From: JBNAVJ01 sp049700455
Lineage (GTDB): Bacteria; Bacteroidota; Ignavibacteria; Tepidaquicellales; Tepidaquicellaceae
Reading direction: 5' to 3'
Length of the DNA: 64,000 nt
Assembly (NCBI GenBank): GCA_049700455.1
Contig: JBNAVJ010000009.1
Location: 1-64,000, forward strand
Positions 17,257 through 25,848 of the stretch are shown in pieces (position 1 is the first letter of the stretch; every line of letters begins with the position of its first letter). The translations under genes were made by a program, and so were the position numbers. The notes under the pieces were generated by a model. The model searched no databases. It worked only from the letters and a program-made list of their open reading frames with translations, and had not been told where the DNA came from.

Positions 17257-17733
17257 CTACGGCAGTTGCGAGAGTTTCTTGTGGATAGCATTCGCTGCTA
17301 TTCTACCAGCACCCATCGCAAGAATAACTGTTGCGGAACCTGTTACTATATCTCCACCTGCATAAACAAATTCTTTTGATGTCTCCATAGTTTCAGGATT
17401 TACTTCTAAATATCCCCATTTATTGCGCTTCAAATCAGGATTAGTTTGAAAGATAACTGGATTTGGACCTGTACCAATCGCAACTACTACTTTGCTATTA
17501 ATAACCTGATTACAACTCGGGCAAATAAAAGTTGCTATAGCATTTTCTGGGACTTCAAATGAACAAACGTAATTGTAGCTTCCATATATGGAACTTAGAT
17601 TAATAGTTCCTATCTTATTCTCAACTTCTATTTTAAGTTTTATACTGGGTTCATTGTCTACCAGCTGCTCCGGGTCCATCAAAGACGTCCCACAAAGTGG
17701 ACACTTTACATTTAGAGAAACAAAATTATACAT
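17257..17733 (-). CDS. Zinc-ribbon protein with GltD C-terminal tail (chimera)
   Basis: The predicted 158-residue protein joins two unrelated parts. Residues 1-80 have two CxxC pairs (CPLC at 11-14, CPSC at 71-74) around a beta-rich insert, like a zinc ribbon. From about residue 84 the sequence becomes the extreme C-terminus of a GltD/SudA/NfnB-type flavoprotein: AIGTGPNPVIF, EFVYAGGDIVTGSATVILAM and GAGRIAANAIHKKL. That is the segment closing the FAD site, without the FAD- or NADPH-binding Rossmann cores. ATG at 17733 has AGGAG five bases upstream and is preferred over TTG at 17739. It lies 51 bp upstream of the nuoE-like gene. It may be a decayed flavoprotein rejoined to a ribbon, or an accessory subunit. 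Confidence 0.7.
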   Translation of the reverse strand: MYNFVSLNVKCPLCGTSLMDPEQLVDNEPSIKLKIEVENKIGTINLSSIYGSYNYVCSFEVPENAIATFICPSCNQVINSKVVVAIGTGPNPVIFQTNPDLKRNKWGYLEVNPETMETSKEFVYAGGDIVTGSATVILAMGAGRIAANAIHKKLSQLP

Positions 17734-17902
17734 TTTCAACTCCTGTTGTTTGTGGTAAGTATTTTCTATTAAAATTTTCTACTATTTTTTCAAAATTTAA
17801 ATATTCAGTGCAATGGCAAGTAGAAGGCAAAAAAATAGGGAGTGTGCTTAACGGTTCTACATATTCCGCAATAGGTTCAAGATGTATATTAGTCCTGAGC
17901 AA
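17726..17902 (-). CDS. Possible small ORF overlapping the chimeric gene
   Basis: An open frame with no ATG runs from about 17947 down to a stop at 17726. The best start is TTG at 17902, giving 58 residues with a CHC motif in the middle (PSTCHCTEYL). Its stop overlaps the ATG region of the downstream zinc-ribbon/GltD-tail gene by 8 bp, a typical coupling geometry, and both use the same strand. No family recognised. It may be chance or the remnant of a longer gene. Confidence 0.3.
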   Translation of the reverse strand: MLRTNIHLEPIAEYVEPLSTLPIFLPSTCHCTEYLNFEKIVENFNRKYLPQTTGVENV

Positions 17903-17980
17903 ACAAAAATTTTTCTCTTTCAGTTCCTTACAAATATAGGAAATCTATATTTAAAGGAATATGCAAAATTTGGTATCAAT

Positions 17981-18007
17981 AAAAAAAGGCTGATCTTTCG
18001 ACCAGCC
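17981..18007 (-). terminator. Rho-independent terminator with GAAA loop
   Basis: On the minus strand GGCTGGTC and GATCAGCC pair (8 bp, one G-U) around a GAAA tetraloop, followed by seven T. It lies 30 bp after the stop of the T9SS BNR-like gene. Confidence 0.9.
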
Positions 18008-18037
18008 CTGAAATTTGCTACTGGTATATACAAAATA

Positions 18038-19384
18038 TTACTTAGCTACTACCATTTTCTTCGTATCTGTAAAGTTGCCTGCAGTCATTACATAATAATA
18101 CACACCAGAAGAAAGGTTACTTGCATCAAATGATACACTGTGTTCACCAGCCGGCTCAATTGCATCTTTTACAACAGCAACTTCTTTACCAAGCAGGTCA
18201 AAAACTTTGATTGTTACCTTGCCACCAACAGGAATTGAATAGTTGATTGTTGTAATTGGATTAAATGGATTTGGATAGTTTTGCATCAATTTATATTCAC
18301 CCGGTACATTATTTGCAGGATTCTTGACATCGACAATAACATCGACCAATTTAATCACACTACCATCTGCAGCTACCGCATACGCATACACAGTACCACT
18401 GACATAAACCAGGTCCATATGTGTAAAACTGTATAGACCTGAAGGCAATGTCAGAGAAGTCCAGGTGGCTCCATTATTGGTACTCTTAAAACTTGAGGCT
18501 TGTGAGGTTGAAGAAACAATTCCATATACAATACTTGTTCCAGGTACCCATTTGAAAAGAGCATAACCATTAGCAGTTACAGTACTGGGAACTGTCTGAG
18601 AAAACCAAGTTGTACCCCCATTAGTAGTCCGAGAAATGATGTTAGTTGTAGTGCTGGTAGAAGCAACACCATTTAACTTGTCGTTACTAAAAGCAGCGCC
18701 AGACACAAAAGCACTTGTTCCTGTTGGAACTAACGTTGCGTATGTCCAATTTGCACCACCATTAGTTGTAATTCCATATCTCGCGGGAGCTGCGTTTAGA
18801 CCAAAACCATAAAAATTCTGGTCAATTACCACTATTGAATTCTGGGCACTTGCAGCTCCTGAGGCAGGTGGATTTTCAACTACCCAGTTTCCTCCTCCAT
18901 TTGTAGTTTTTGCAATCCAGTAAGTAGTATTAGTTGGGGGATCACTCTGGGCAATTCCTATATTGGATAGAGAACGAGAAAACACTATCCCGTTGATAAA
19001 ACCAACAGTTCCACCTGTTTGGAGAATCGTTGTCCAGGTTGTTCCACCATCTGTTGTTTTATAAACTTTAGCATTACCACCTGTTCCGCCTGAAGCACCT
19101 CCATCACCAACATAAATTGTTTGCAGATCATAAGCCCAAATGCAGTAAAGCTCAAGTGAAATACCAGAAGTTCCAACTGGTGTAAATGTTACCCCCCCAT
19201 TTGTTGAACGAACTATAGCTGGGACCCCATTAGGACCCCCTGCAAGGAAAACAGTTGTTGGGTTTAATACAGAAACAGACGGAAATGTCCCTAATCCTGT
19301 TGCACCTCCAACAAACTGCCAGGTCTGGGAGCTTAAACTACCTGCTACCAAAAGAACAAAAACAAGAGAAAAAAGTTTTTTCAT
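18038..19384 (-). CDS. Secreted BNR/YCF48-like repeat protein with T9SS sorting domain
   Basis: A 448-residue extracellular protein. The signal peptide is residues 1-19 (ends SLSSQ). The body is a beta-propeller-like series of repeats with recurring TTNGG-x-W signatures (STNGGVTF, TTDGGTTW, TTNGGGNW, TTNGGANW, TTNGGTTW, STNNGATW), like the sialidase Asp-box/YCF48 pattern. The last 80 residues form a T9SS type A sorting domain (NYPNPFNPITTINYSIP, LSSGVYYYVM, KKMVVAK). A strong GGGAGGT ribosome site precedes the ATG. It is monocistronic, ending at the GAAA-loop terminator. The ligand is unknown; such propellers are often surface proteins annotated from tandem BNR repeats, with no enzymatic evidence. 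Confidence 0.9.
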   Translation of the reverse strand: MKKLFSLVFVLLVAGSLSSQTWQFVGGATGLGTFPSVSVLNPTTVFLAGGPNGVPAIVRSTNGGVTFTPVGTSGISLELYCIWAYDLQTIYVGDGGASGGTGGNAKVYKTTDGGTTWTTILQTGGTVGFINGIVFSRSLSNIGIAQSDPPTNTTYWIAKTTNGGGNWVVENPPASGAASAQNSIVVIDQNFYGFGLNAAPARYGITTNGGANWTYATLVPTGTSAFVSGAAFSNDKLNGVASTSTTTNIISRTTNGGTTWFSQTVPSTVTANGYALFKWVPGTSIVYGIVSSTSQASSFKSTNNGATWTSLTLPSGLYSFTHMDLVYVSGTVYAYAVAADGSVIKLVDVIVDVKNPANNVPGEYKLMQNYPNPFNPITTINYSIPVGGKVTIKVFDLLGKEVAVVKDAIEPAGEHSVSFDASNLSSGVYYYVMTAGNFTDTKKMVVAK

Positions 19385-19523
19385 TTTTACCTCCCTTAAT
19401 TTTATTTTTAATGTATATTTAAATTATATGTATATATTATAGATATATCAAGTCATAAATTTAATATTATTTTATTTTCAAGGGGAAACAAAAATTGTGC
19501 CATTAAGGTAAAAGAATTTGTAA

Positions 19524-20540
19524 TTATACTAAATGACAGGCAACCCATTGTGCATCCCTTTTCTCGTCCAGAGCAGGTACAGAACTTTTACATATTTTTT
19601 CTTTTAAAGGACATCTTGAATAAAACACACACCCTTCTGGTTTTTTACTCAAAGATGGAATCTCTCCCGTTAACCTTATATTACTATTTCCCAAAGCAGA
19701 TTTACTAACCGATGGGATTGCAGAAATTAAACCTTTGGTATATGGATGAAGGGGAGTATTATAAAGAGTTTCCGATTCTCCCATCTCAACTATTGACCCA
19801 AGATACATCACAATTATTCTATCGCATAAGTATTTAATCACAGAAAGATCATGGGAAATAATAATAATCGTCAGCTTAAATTCCTTCTGTAATTGAACAA
19901 ACAAATTAAGAATTTGGGCTTGAATTGATACATCAAGAGCTGATAAAGGTTCATCTGCAATCAAAACTGAAGGGTTAGTTGCCAATGCTCTTGCAAGCAT
20001 AATCCTTTGCTTTTGTCCCCCTGATAGTTCGTAAGGATATTTATTTTTAAGATCAGAATTCAATCCAACTTTTTCAAGTAAAAAACAAAATTTCTTATCT
20101 AACTCTACAGCCTTATAAATTTTATGAACTATCATCGGTTCTTTTACTATAGCCTCAACTGTTAATTTAGGATTTAATGAGGTGGCTGGATCTTGAAATA
20201 TAATTTGCACTTCCTTTCTGAAAGATCCTAACTGTTTTTCCGAACACTTAAGTATCTCAATTACACTATCTTTTCCTTTATACTGAAGACTACCATCAAT
20301 TTTTACATAGGGAGTTTCAAATTTAAGTAAGCTAAGCAACGACTTTGCTATTGTTGATTTTCCACAACCAGACTCACCAACAATACCCAAAATTTCGTTT
20401 CTTTTCACATCAAAACTTATACTGCTTAAGACTTCAATATACTTAGTTTTAAAACCTAAAATACTCTGATGTGAAGGAAATCTTACGCTCAGATTTCTTA
20501 TTTCATAAATATTTTCATTTGTAATTAATAAAGATGACAT
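19524..20540 (-). CDS. Peptide ABC transporter ATP-binding protein (OppF/YejF C-half type)
   Basis: A 338-residue ATPase with Walker A GESGCGKS (55-62), signature LSGGQKQR, Walker B LIADEP, and the oligopeptide-transporter C-terminal Cys-rich segment (CVFYSRCPLKEKIC) common to OppD/OppF. It is the last gene of a five-gene importer operon; its start overlaps the preceding ATPase by 16 bp. In Escherichia coli the corresponding YejF is one polypeptide with two ATPase domains; here the second half is its own gene. Confidence 0.93.
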   Translation of the reverse strand: MSSLLITNENIYEIRNLSVRFPSHQSILGFKTKYIEVLSSISFDVKRNEILGIVGESGCGKSTIAKSLLSLLKFETPYVKIDGSLQYKGKDSVIEILKCSEKQLGSFRKEVQIIFQDPATSLNPKLTVEAIVKEPMIVHKIYKAVELDKKFCFLLEKVGLNSDLKNKYPYELSGGQKQRIMLARALATNPSVLIADEPLSALDVSIQAQILNLFVQLQKEFKLTIIIISHDLSVIKYLCDRIIVMYLGSIVEMGESETLYNTPLHPYTKGLISAIPSVSKSALGNSNIRLTGEIPSLSKKPEGCVFYSRCPLKEKICKSSVPALDEKRDAQWVACHLV

Positions 20541-21517
20541 TTTACAAAATGATTGTTCTGAAATTGTTTACTTTCAGGTTTTACGTTTTTACAAATGCTT
20601 AATGCTCGGTTACAACGGTCAGCAAACTTACAACCAATAGGAAACTTTCCTAATGCTGGAACTGTACCTTTAATTGGAGATAGTGGTGTTCTTTTACTTT
20701 TCCTAATATCAGGTAACGAGTTCAAAAGTCCCTGACTATATGGATGAAGCGGGTTTGAAAAAAATTCCTTTCGGGGTGCTGTTTCCTGTATCTCTCCGCC
20801 GTATATCACACTAACCGTATCACATATCTGATTCACAATCCCAAGATTATGGGTAATAAATAACATTGAAGATTCAGAGCGTTCACTATGTAAGTTCTTA
20901 AGGAGGTCAAGAATTTCAGCCTGTATTGTTACATCCAGTGCAGTAGTTGGTTCATCAGCAATAATTAATGAGGGATTTCGTGCAATAGCCATTGCAATCA
21001 TAATTCTTTGCTTCATCCCACCACTTAATTGATGAGGGTAGTAATTTATTCTACTTTCAGCCTCCGGAATACCAACTCTTTTCAACAGCGAAATAGCATA
21101 ATCTTTCTTATCCTGGTATGCATTACCCTCAGGAGAAATTGCTTCGATTAATTGAGTTCCAATTTTTAAGACTGGATTCAAACTACTTGAAGGTTCCTGA
21201 AAAATTAATGAAATTTCCCCTCCCCTTATTTTCCTTAGAGCCTCATAGTTCAATTTCAAAATATCGGTACCTTTTAAAATTATTTCCCCTGAACTTATTT
21301 TTATCAAAGGTTCAGGTAAAAGTTTCATTATTGAAAAGGCAAGTAAAGTTTTACCCGAACCTGACTCCCCCACTAATCCACAAATTTCACCAGTTTTAAT
21401 ACCAAGAGTCAAATTATCAATGACATTGACTGTTAAATTACGGTTATCCTCTCTCCGGGGATAAGTATCAGCCTGTATACTGACTGTTAAGTCTTTTATT
21501 TCAAGCAAATATGACAT
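20525..21517 (-). CDS. Peptide ABC transporter ATP-binding protein (OppD/YejF N-half type)
   Basis: A 330-residue ATPase with Walker A GESGSGKT (50-57), signature LSGGMKQR, Walker B LIADEPTTALDV and the C-terminal oligopeptide-transporter Cys motif (CKFADRCNRALSIC). It pairs with the downstream ATPase to power the permeases encoded immediately upstream; its ATG overlaps the permease stop by one base. Cytoplasmic face of the inner membrane. Confidence 0.93.
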   Translation of the reverse strand: MSYLLEIKDLTVSIQADTYPRREDNRNLTVNVIDNLTLGIKTGEICGLVGESGSGKTLLAFSIMKLLPEPLIKISSGEIILKGTDILKLNYEALRKIRGGEISLIFQEPSSSLNPVLKIGTQLIEAISPEGNAYQDKKDYAISLLKRVGIPEAESRINYYPHQLSGGMKQRIMIAMAIARNPSLIIADEPTTALDVTIQAEILDLLKNLHSERSESSMLFITHNLGIVNQICDTVSVIYGGEIQETAPRKEFFSNPLHPYSQGLLNSLPDIRKSKRTPLSPIKGTVPALGKFPIGCKFADRCNRALSICKNVKPESKQFQNNHFVKCHLY

Positions 21518-22602
21518 TATTGAAACACGATTTTTTCCCTTGGGTTAAATGCTTCTCTTACACCCTCGCCAATAAAAACAATTAAAAGTAGAGTTAAAAA
21601 TAAAGCCATCAATGGAAAAACAACTAACCACCAATTATGTAAATTGTGCATTCCTTGATTTACCAGTTCCCCCCAACTCGGAGTCGGAGGTGGTAAACCA
21701 AAACCAAGATAGTCCAGTGCTACCAGTAAAGTAATGTTACCAACTACAGAAAAAGGAATAAAAGTTATAATAGGAGTTAATGAATTGGGTAAAATATGTC
21801 TAAATATTATTCTCCTGCTTGAAACCCCGATACTGCGTGCAGCTAAAACGTACTCTTTAACTTTTTCTCTATAGAATTCACCACGCACATAAAAACTGAT
21901 ATTCATCCAGTTAAAAAGAGTAAGAATAATAATCATCACCAGAAAACTTGCCCCCATAAAAGAACTTATTATTATAATTATGTAAAGAAAAGGAAGGGTT
22001 GACCATATTTCTATCAGTCTGACACCTATCAAATCAGTTTTACCTCCAACAAACCCAAGCACTCCTCCAATTATCACTCCAATAATAAATGAAACCAGAG
22101 TCACAAGTAGCGAGAATGTCAACGAAATCTTAAAGCCATAAGCAAGTCTTGCAAATACATCCCTACCTCTATCATCAGTTCCTAACCAATGGTGCCCTGA
22201 GGGCGGGTGTGGAGGAACTCCCTCCAGTTCATCAAGTAAATTCTCTTCAGGATCATATGGGACTATCGGTAACAGAACCCAATTGTCTGAATTATCATTC
22301 GCAAATTCTTTCTTCAGTAATCTATAGTTTGCTTCTCCAAACAGTGGTTGTGCTATGGAGTCAGTAGAAGTCTTTACATACTGATTGAAATCTTCACCCT
22401 TGTAATAGGTAAACAGTGGAAAGTAAAACTTTCCATTGTACTTCACTAATAACGCATCTCTGTTAACTAATAGGGGCAAAAAGAATGATAATAGATACAA
22501 AACAAATATTATCACTAACGAATAATAAGCTCGCTTGATAGCTTTAAATCTAAGCCATCTTCGATAACCTTCAGGGGTTAAAATTTTAGATAACCATTTC
22601 AT
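21517..22602 (-). CDS. yejE: YejE-like peptide ABC transporter permease
   Basis: A 361-residue inner-membrane permease. An N-terminal membrane helix (about residues 28-48) is followed by a large loop with LLVKYNGKFYFPLFTYY (53-69), a segment I recognise from YejE and not from standard OppC. Then comes the BPD_transp core with HHWLGTDDRGRDVFARL, five more helices, and the EAA-like loop AARSIGVSSRRIIFRHILPN. With the adjacent YejB-like permease it forms the channel. YejABEF takes up peptides, including microcin C in enterobacteria. The partner gene starts one base away. Confidence 0.88.
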   Translation of the reverse strand: MKWLSKILTPEGYRRWLRFKAIKRAYYSLVIIFVLYLLSFFLPLLVNRDALLVKYNGKFYFPLFTYYKGEDFNQYVKTSTDSIAQPLFGEANYRLLKKEFANDNSDNWVLLPIVPYDPEENLLDELEGVPPHPPSGHHWLGTDDRGRDVFARLAYGFKISLTFSLLVTLVSFIIGVIIGGVLGFVGGKTDLIGVRLIEIWSTLPFLYIIIIISSFMGASFLVMIIILTLFNWMNISFYVRGEFYREKVKEYVLAARSIGVSSRRIIFRHILPNSLTPIITFIPFSVVGNITLLVALDYLGFGLPPPTPSWGELVNQGMHNLHNWWLVVFPLMALFLTLLLIVFIGEGVREAFNPREKIVFQ

Positions 22603-23634
22603 TTACTTAAATCTGATTCGTGGATCAACAAGAGCATATAACATATCAGAAAAAATGTTTCCAATCATTACCAGTAAACTTTGAATTACAAGTAAACCCA
22701 TAGTAACAGGATAATCTCTATAAAGAATTGCTTTATAACTAAGCAAACCTATCCCATCAATATTAAAAACGGTTTCTATTAAAACACTGCCAGCAAGTAA
22801 AACAGAAAAGAAATGTCCAAATCCAGTTGCAATAGGAATCAAAGAATTTCGAAAAACATGCCTTAGTAAAACGGCTCGTGGTGTTAATCCTTTTGCATAA
22901 GCCGTTCTAACATAGTCCCGTGAGAGATTATCAAGGACTGAGTTTTTAGTTAATATTGTTAATACTGCAAAACTTGATATAATGTAAGCAATAACGGGAA
23001 GAACCATATGGTGAAGACTGTCAATAATTTTTCCGGTAAGACTTAAACTTTCATAGTTATCGGAAACTATTCCCCCAAGTGGAAAGATACTAAGGAAGCT
23101 TCCACCTCCAAAGAAAATCAACAGTAGAGCCCCCATAGCCCAGCCCGGGATTGAATAACCAATAAAAACTATCACAGAAGTCAACATATCAAATTTACTA
23201 CCGTGTTTAACTGCTTTATAAATACCCAGAGGAATGCAAATAAGATATGAAAGTATAAAACCTGTAACACCAAACCGCAACGATACAGGAAATCGTGATA
23301 CTATAACATCCCAGACAGGTTCACGATTGAAACTATATGAACGACCTAAATCAAAAGTTAGTACACTTTTTAACCAGATCCAGTATCTTTCAAGGATTGG
23401 CTTATCAAATCCATAAAAGCGTTTCATCTCATTTAGTACAGACTGAGGAATTTCATAAGTGGTAGTTCGTCCACTGATAGCACTTTCTCCAACCGTCTGC
23501 CCCCCTCGTAATTTCATAATTTCAAGTTCCATAGGACCACCCGGAGAAATCTGTAAAATAAAAAAAGTAACAAAAGTAATCCCAAAAAAAGTTAGAACAA
23601 GAAGTAGTAAACGCCTCAGAAAATATTCACCCAT
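22603..23634 (-). CDS. yejB: YejB-like peptide ABC transporter permease
   Basis: A 343-residue permease with six predicted helices. It has the YejB/OppB N-terminal pattern YFLRRLLLLVLTFFGIT, QISPGGP, YGFDKPILERYW, the EAA loop AYAKGLTPRAVLLRHVFRNS and the ending DPRIRF. Overall it resembles YejB more than OppB, including the RGG-containing loop after helix 1. It lies 17 bp after the substrate-binding lipoprotein gene and directly abuts yejE, so one operon. Confidence 0.9.
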   Translation of the reverse strand: MGEYFLRRLLLLVLTFFGITFVTFFILQISPGGPMELEIMKLRGGQTVGESAISGRTTTYEIPQSVLNEMKRFYGFDKPILERYWIWLKSVLTFDLGRSYSFNREPVWDVIVSRFPVSLRFGVTGFILSYLICIPLGIYKAVKHGSKFDMLTSVIVFIGYSIPGWAMGALLLIFFGGGSFLSIFPLGGIVSDNYESLSLTGKIIDSLHHMVLPVIAYIISSFAVLTILTKNSVLDNLSRDYVRTAYAKGLTPRAVLLRHVFRNSLIPIATGFGHFFSVLLAGSVLIETVFNIDGIGLLSYKAILYRDYPVTMGLLVIQSLLVMIGNIFSDMLYALVDPRIRFK

Positions 23635-23651
23635 AAATCCCTACAGTTCAA

Positions 23652-25535
23652 TTACTTCCAATAGTTTATTGTTGCTGGTAGTTTCTCCATCCTTAAGTTC
23701 TTTTCCAGACGACATTGTTTCAGCTTTTCATCTTTATTCTTATCATAGTACCAGAGATATGTTATTGCCCAAAAATTTTCATATTTAGGCAAAACGCTCT
23801 CAGGGTAGGAGAATTTATTCTGATAAAGCAATCTGTAAAACTGCCCATACCACATTAAAATGTAGGGATAATTAACAGCTAAAAGACTATCAACTTCCCT
23901 TACATAAGCCGCACGTTTTTGAAAATCAAACTCTTTATTATATAAATCTGCAAGTGTATCTATACGAGAAATTTTAAAGCCGGGAAAATTAGGTGAGTTC
24001 GGTTGATCCGCTGTTGTACTCCCATAATTTATATCAATACTTGGATTCAAATCCAGTTCCCATGCAACCGGCAAAAGAGTAAAATTACGTTCATTTCCAA
24101 GTGTAAATTTAGTATTACCATCAACAGGTTTTAGATTTAGTTTTATTCCAACTTTTTTCAAATCCTCTTGAAATATTGTAAGGTACTTTTCCTGACCGGG
24201 ACCACCATCAAAAGGTAAATCAACTTCAAATATCTTTCCATTTTTGATTAAATATCCATCATTTGTTTTGCTTTTCCATCCTGTTTCTTCTAAAAGTTTA
24301 ACAGCTTCTTTCGGATTATAGTTAATTACAGGATTATGCGGGTTTTCAAAATCCGTACCCGGGAAATAAGAGTTATTAAGTGTATAAGAATTGTAAAATA
24401 ATTTTTCATTAAACTTTTTTCTGTCAAAGAGCATACAGAATGCTTTTCGAACTCTAATGTCATCAAAAGGGGCTTTTCTCATATTCATAGCAATTCCCTG
24501 AAACACTGGGGGAGCTTTTGTGTATATAACCTGTTTTTGAATTAAACCTCTTTCTACTTCATCAAAGTTAGTATTTTCATACCACTGGCGAGAACTACCA
24601 ACATTAACTACATCAATTTCTCCTATTTTTAATTTTTCAAACATCAGATTATCATCTGTAACAACGGTTAACTTAATCTCATCAAAATTATATAATCCTT
24701 TTGCAAATCTTTCTTTAGCACCCCAGTAGTCACTCCTTCGCTTTAGTACAATTGAAGAATTTTGTTTTATATCTTCTTTTAAAATATAATAAGGACCTGT
24801 ACCTGGAATGTAATCAAAGTTGTATTCTTCAACATAATCTGTCCCTCCTATCTTATCAAGGTAATGTGCTGGAAGAATATTCATTAATGCAATCAAGTCA
24901 AAATACATCCACCCAACTTCCTTAGCTTTAATTGAAACAATATATTTACTTTCAGCAACAGGCAGCTCATAAGATTCTCTGAAAATATCAACATCAGGCA
25001 TCCGAAGTGCAGAATCTGTTTTCAACTTGAATGTGGAAACAAAATCATTTGCGGTAACTGGAGTCCCGTCAGCCCATCTTGCGTTGGGATTTATTCTAAA
25101 CTTAAACTCTTTATGATCAGGTGATATTTTCCAATGGGTAGCAAGAAGTGGTACATATTTTCGTGTAATAGGATCAAGTGTCAATAGACTTTCATACATC
25201 AATCGCTGCATCATACGAGTAATATCATTATTTTCGCCTTCGCCATGAGCTCTAATTGTAGAAGGAAATTCTCTAATGGGCATTATTAAGATTCCTCCTT
25301 TTTGTGCATTGTCTGAGCCAATAGTATTATATGAGACATTTGTTTCCCATCCTTCTCCTGAGAAACCATTACCTCCTAACTCTGCAGGAATAGAGGGATC
25401 AGCCCCAGATAGAGTTTCAAATTTTGTATGAGGGTCAAAATGTGGTAAATTTTTTTTCTCTACCCTTTTAACACAAGAAATAAATACAGAAAAACTTAAT
25501 AGAATAATTAAGCAAGTTGTAAGCTTTTTATACAT
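23652..25535 (-). CDS. yejA: Peptide ABC transporter substrate-binding lipoprotein (YejA/OppA-like)
   Basis: A 627-residue SBP_bac_5 family binding protein. The N-terminal signal has a lipobox ending in FISC (Cys21), so it should be a lipoprotein, whereas enterobacterial YejA is a soluble periplasmic protein. The family core is clear: SLLTLDPITRKYVPLLATHW, FKFRINPNARWADGTPVTA and DVVNVGSSRQWYE. The length matches YejA-type proteins. It is the first gene of the five-gene importer operon, delivering oligopeptides to YejB/YejE. The promoter presumably lies in 25536-25848, shared divergently with the nuclease gene. Confidence 0.9.
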   Translation of the reverse strand: MYKKLTTCLIILLSFSVFISCVKRVEKKNLPHFDPHTKFETLSGADPSIPAELGGNGFSGEGWETNVSYNTIGSDNAQKGGILIMPIREFPSTIRAHGEGENNDITRMMQRLMYESLLTLDPITRKYVPLLATHWKISPDHKEFKFRINPNARWADGTPVTANDFVSTFKLKTDSALRMPDVDIFRESYELPVAESKYIVSIKAKEVGWMYFDLIALMNILPAHYLDKIGGTDYVEEYNFDYIPGTGPYYILKEDIKQNSSIVLKRRSDYWGAKERFAKGLYNFDEIKLTVVTDDNLMFEKLKIGEIDVVNVGSSRQWYENTNFDEVERGLIQKQVIYTKAPPVFQGIAMNMRKAPFDDIRVRKAFCMLFDRKKFNEKLFYNSYTLNNSYFPGTDFENPHNPVINYNPKEAVKLLEETGWKSKTNDGYLIKNGKIFEVDLPFDGGPGQEKYLTIFQEDLKKVGIKLNLKPVDGNTKFTLGNERNFTLLPVAWELDLNPSIDINYGSTTADQPNSPNFPGFKISRIDTLADLYNKEFDFQKRAAYVREVDSLLAVNYPYILMWYGQFYRLLYQNKFSYPESVLPKYENFWAITYLWYYDKNKDEKLKQCRLEKNLRMEKLPATINYWK

Positions 25536-25848
25536 TTGAAAGAACCCCTTTTTCTATTAAAATATTAAAATATATATAAATTTGGTAGTTGTTTTCTTTT
25601 CCTCTGCTGAAAGGCAAAAGAACCTTACAAGAGTGTTTAACTCTTACTCACATAAAATTGAACTTCACCTCTATAACCTAAAAAATATATTTTCAGGATA
25701 TATATCCATTTTTGCTATCTAATTGCTTAAAATTCAATATACATTTTTTGTACTTTAAAAATTATAATTAACTAACAAAAGATTTTTAGTTTGTGCAAAC
25801 AATAAATCATTTTAAATTTTGCCGTTTCCGTTTATCTTACACTATATT
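25536..25848. other. Divergent intergenic region
   Basis: This 313-bp AT-rich gap separates the leftward importer operon from the rightward nuclease gene. I see no gene, RNA or strong hairpin. It must contain both promoters; the only candidate I can point to is the rightward element at 25790-25821. Confidence 0.5.
25790..25821 (+). promoter_or_regulatory. Possible promoter for the DnaQ/GIY-YIG nuclease gene
   Basis: TTTG at 25790-25793 and TAAATTTTG at 25813-25821, separated by 19 bp, resemble the Bacteroidota -33/-7 pair (TTTG, TAnnTTTG) with one extra base in the -7 element. The ATG follows 27 bp later. Weak evidence in AT-rich DNA. Confidence 0.3.

Noticed and set aside
17697..18133. Plus-strand ORFs opposite the chimera and T9SS gene
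   Set aside because: They run antisense to better-supported features and a terminator, with no recognisable motif.
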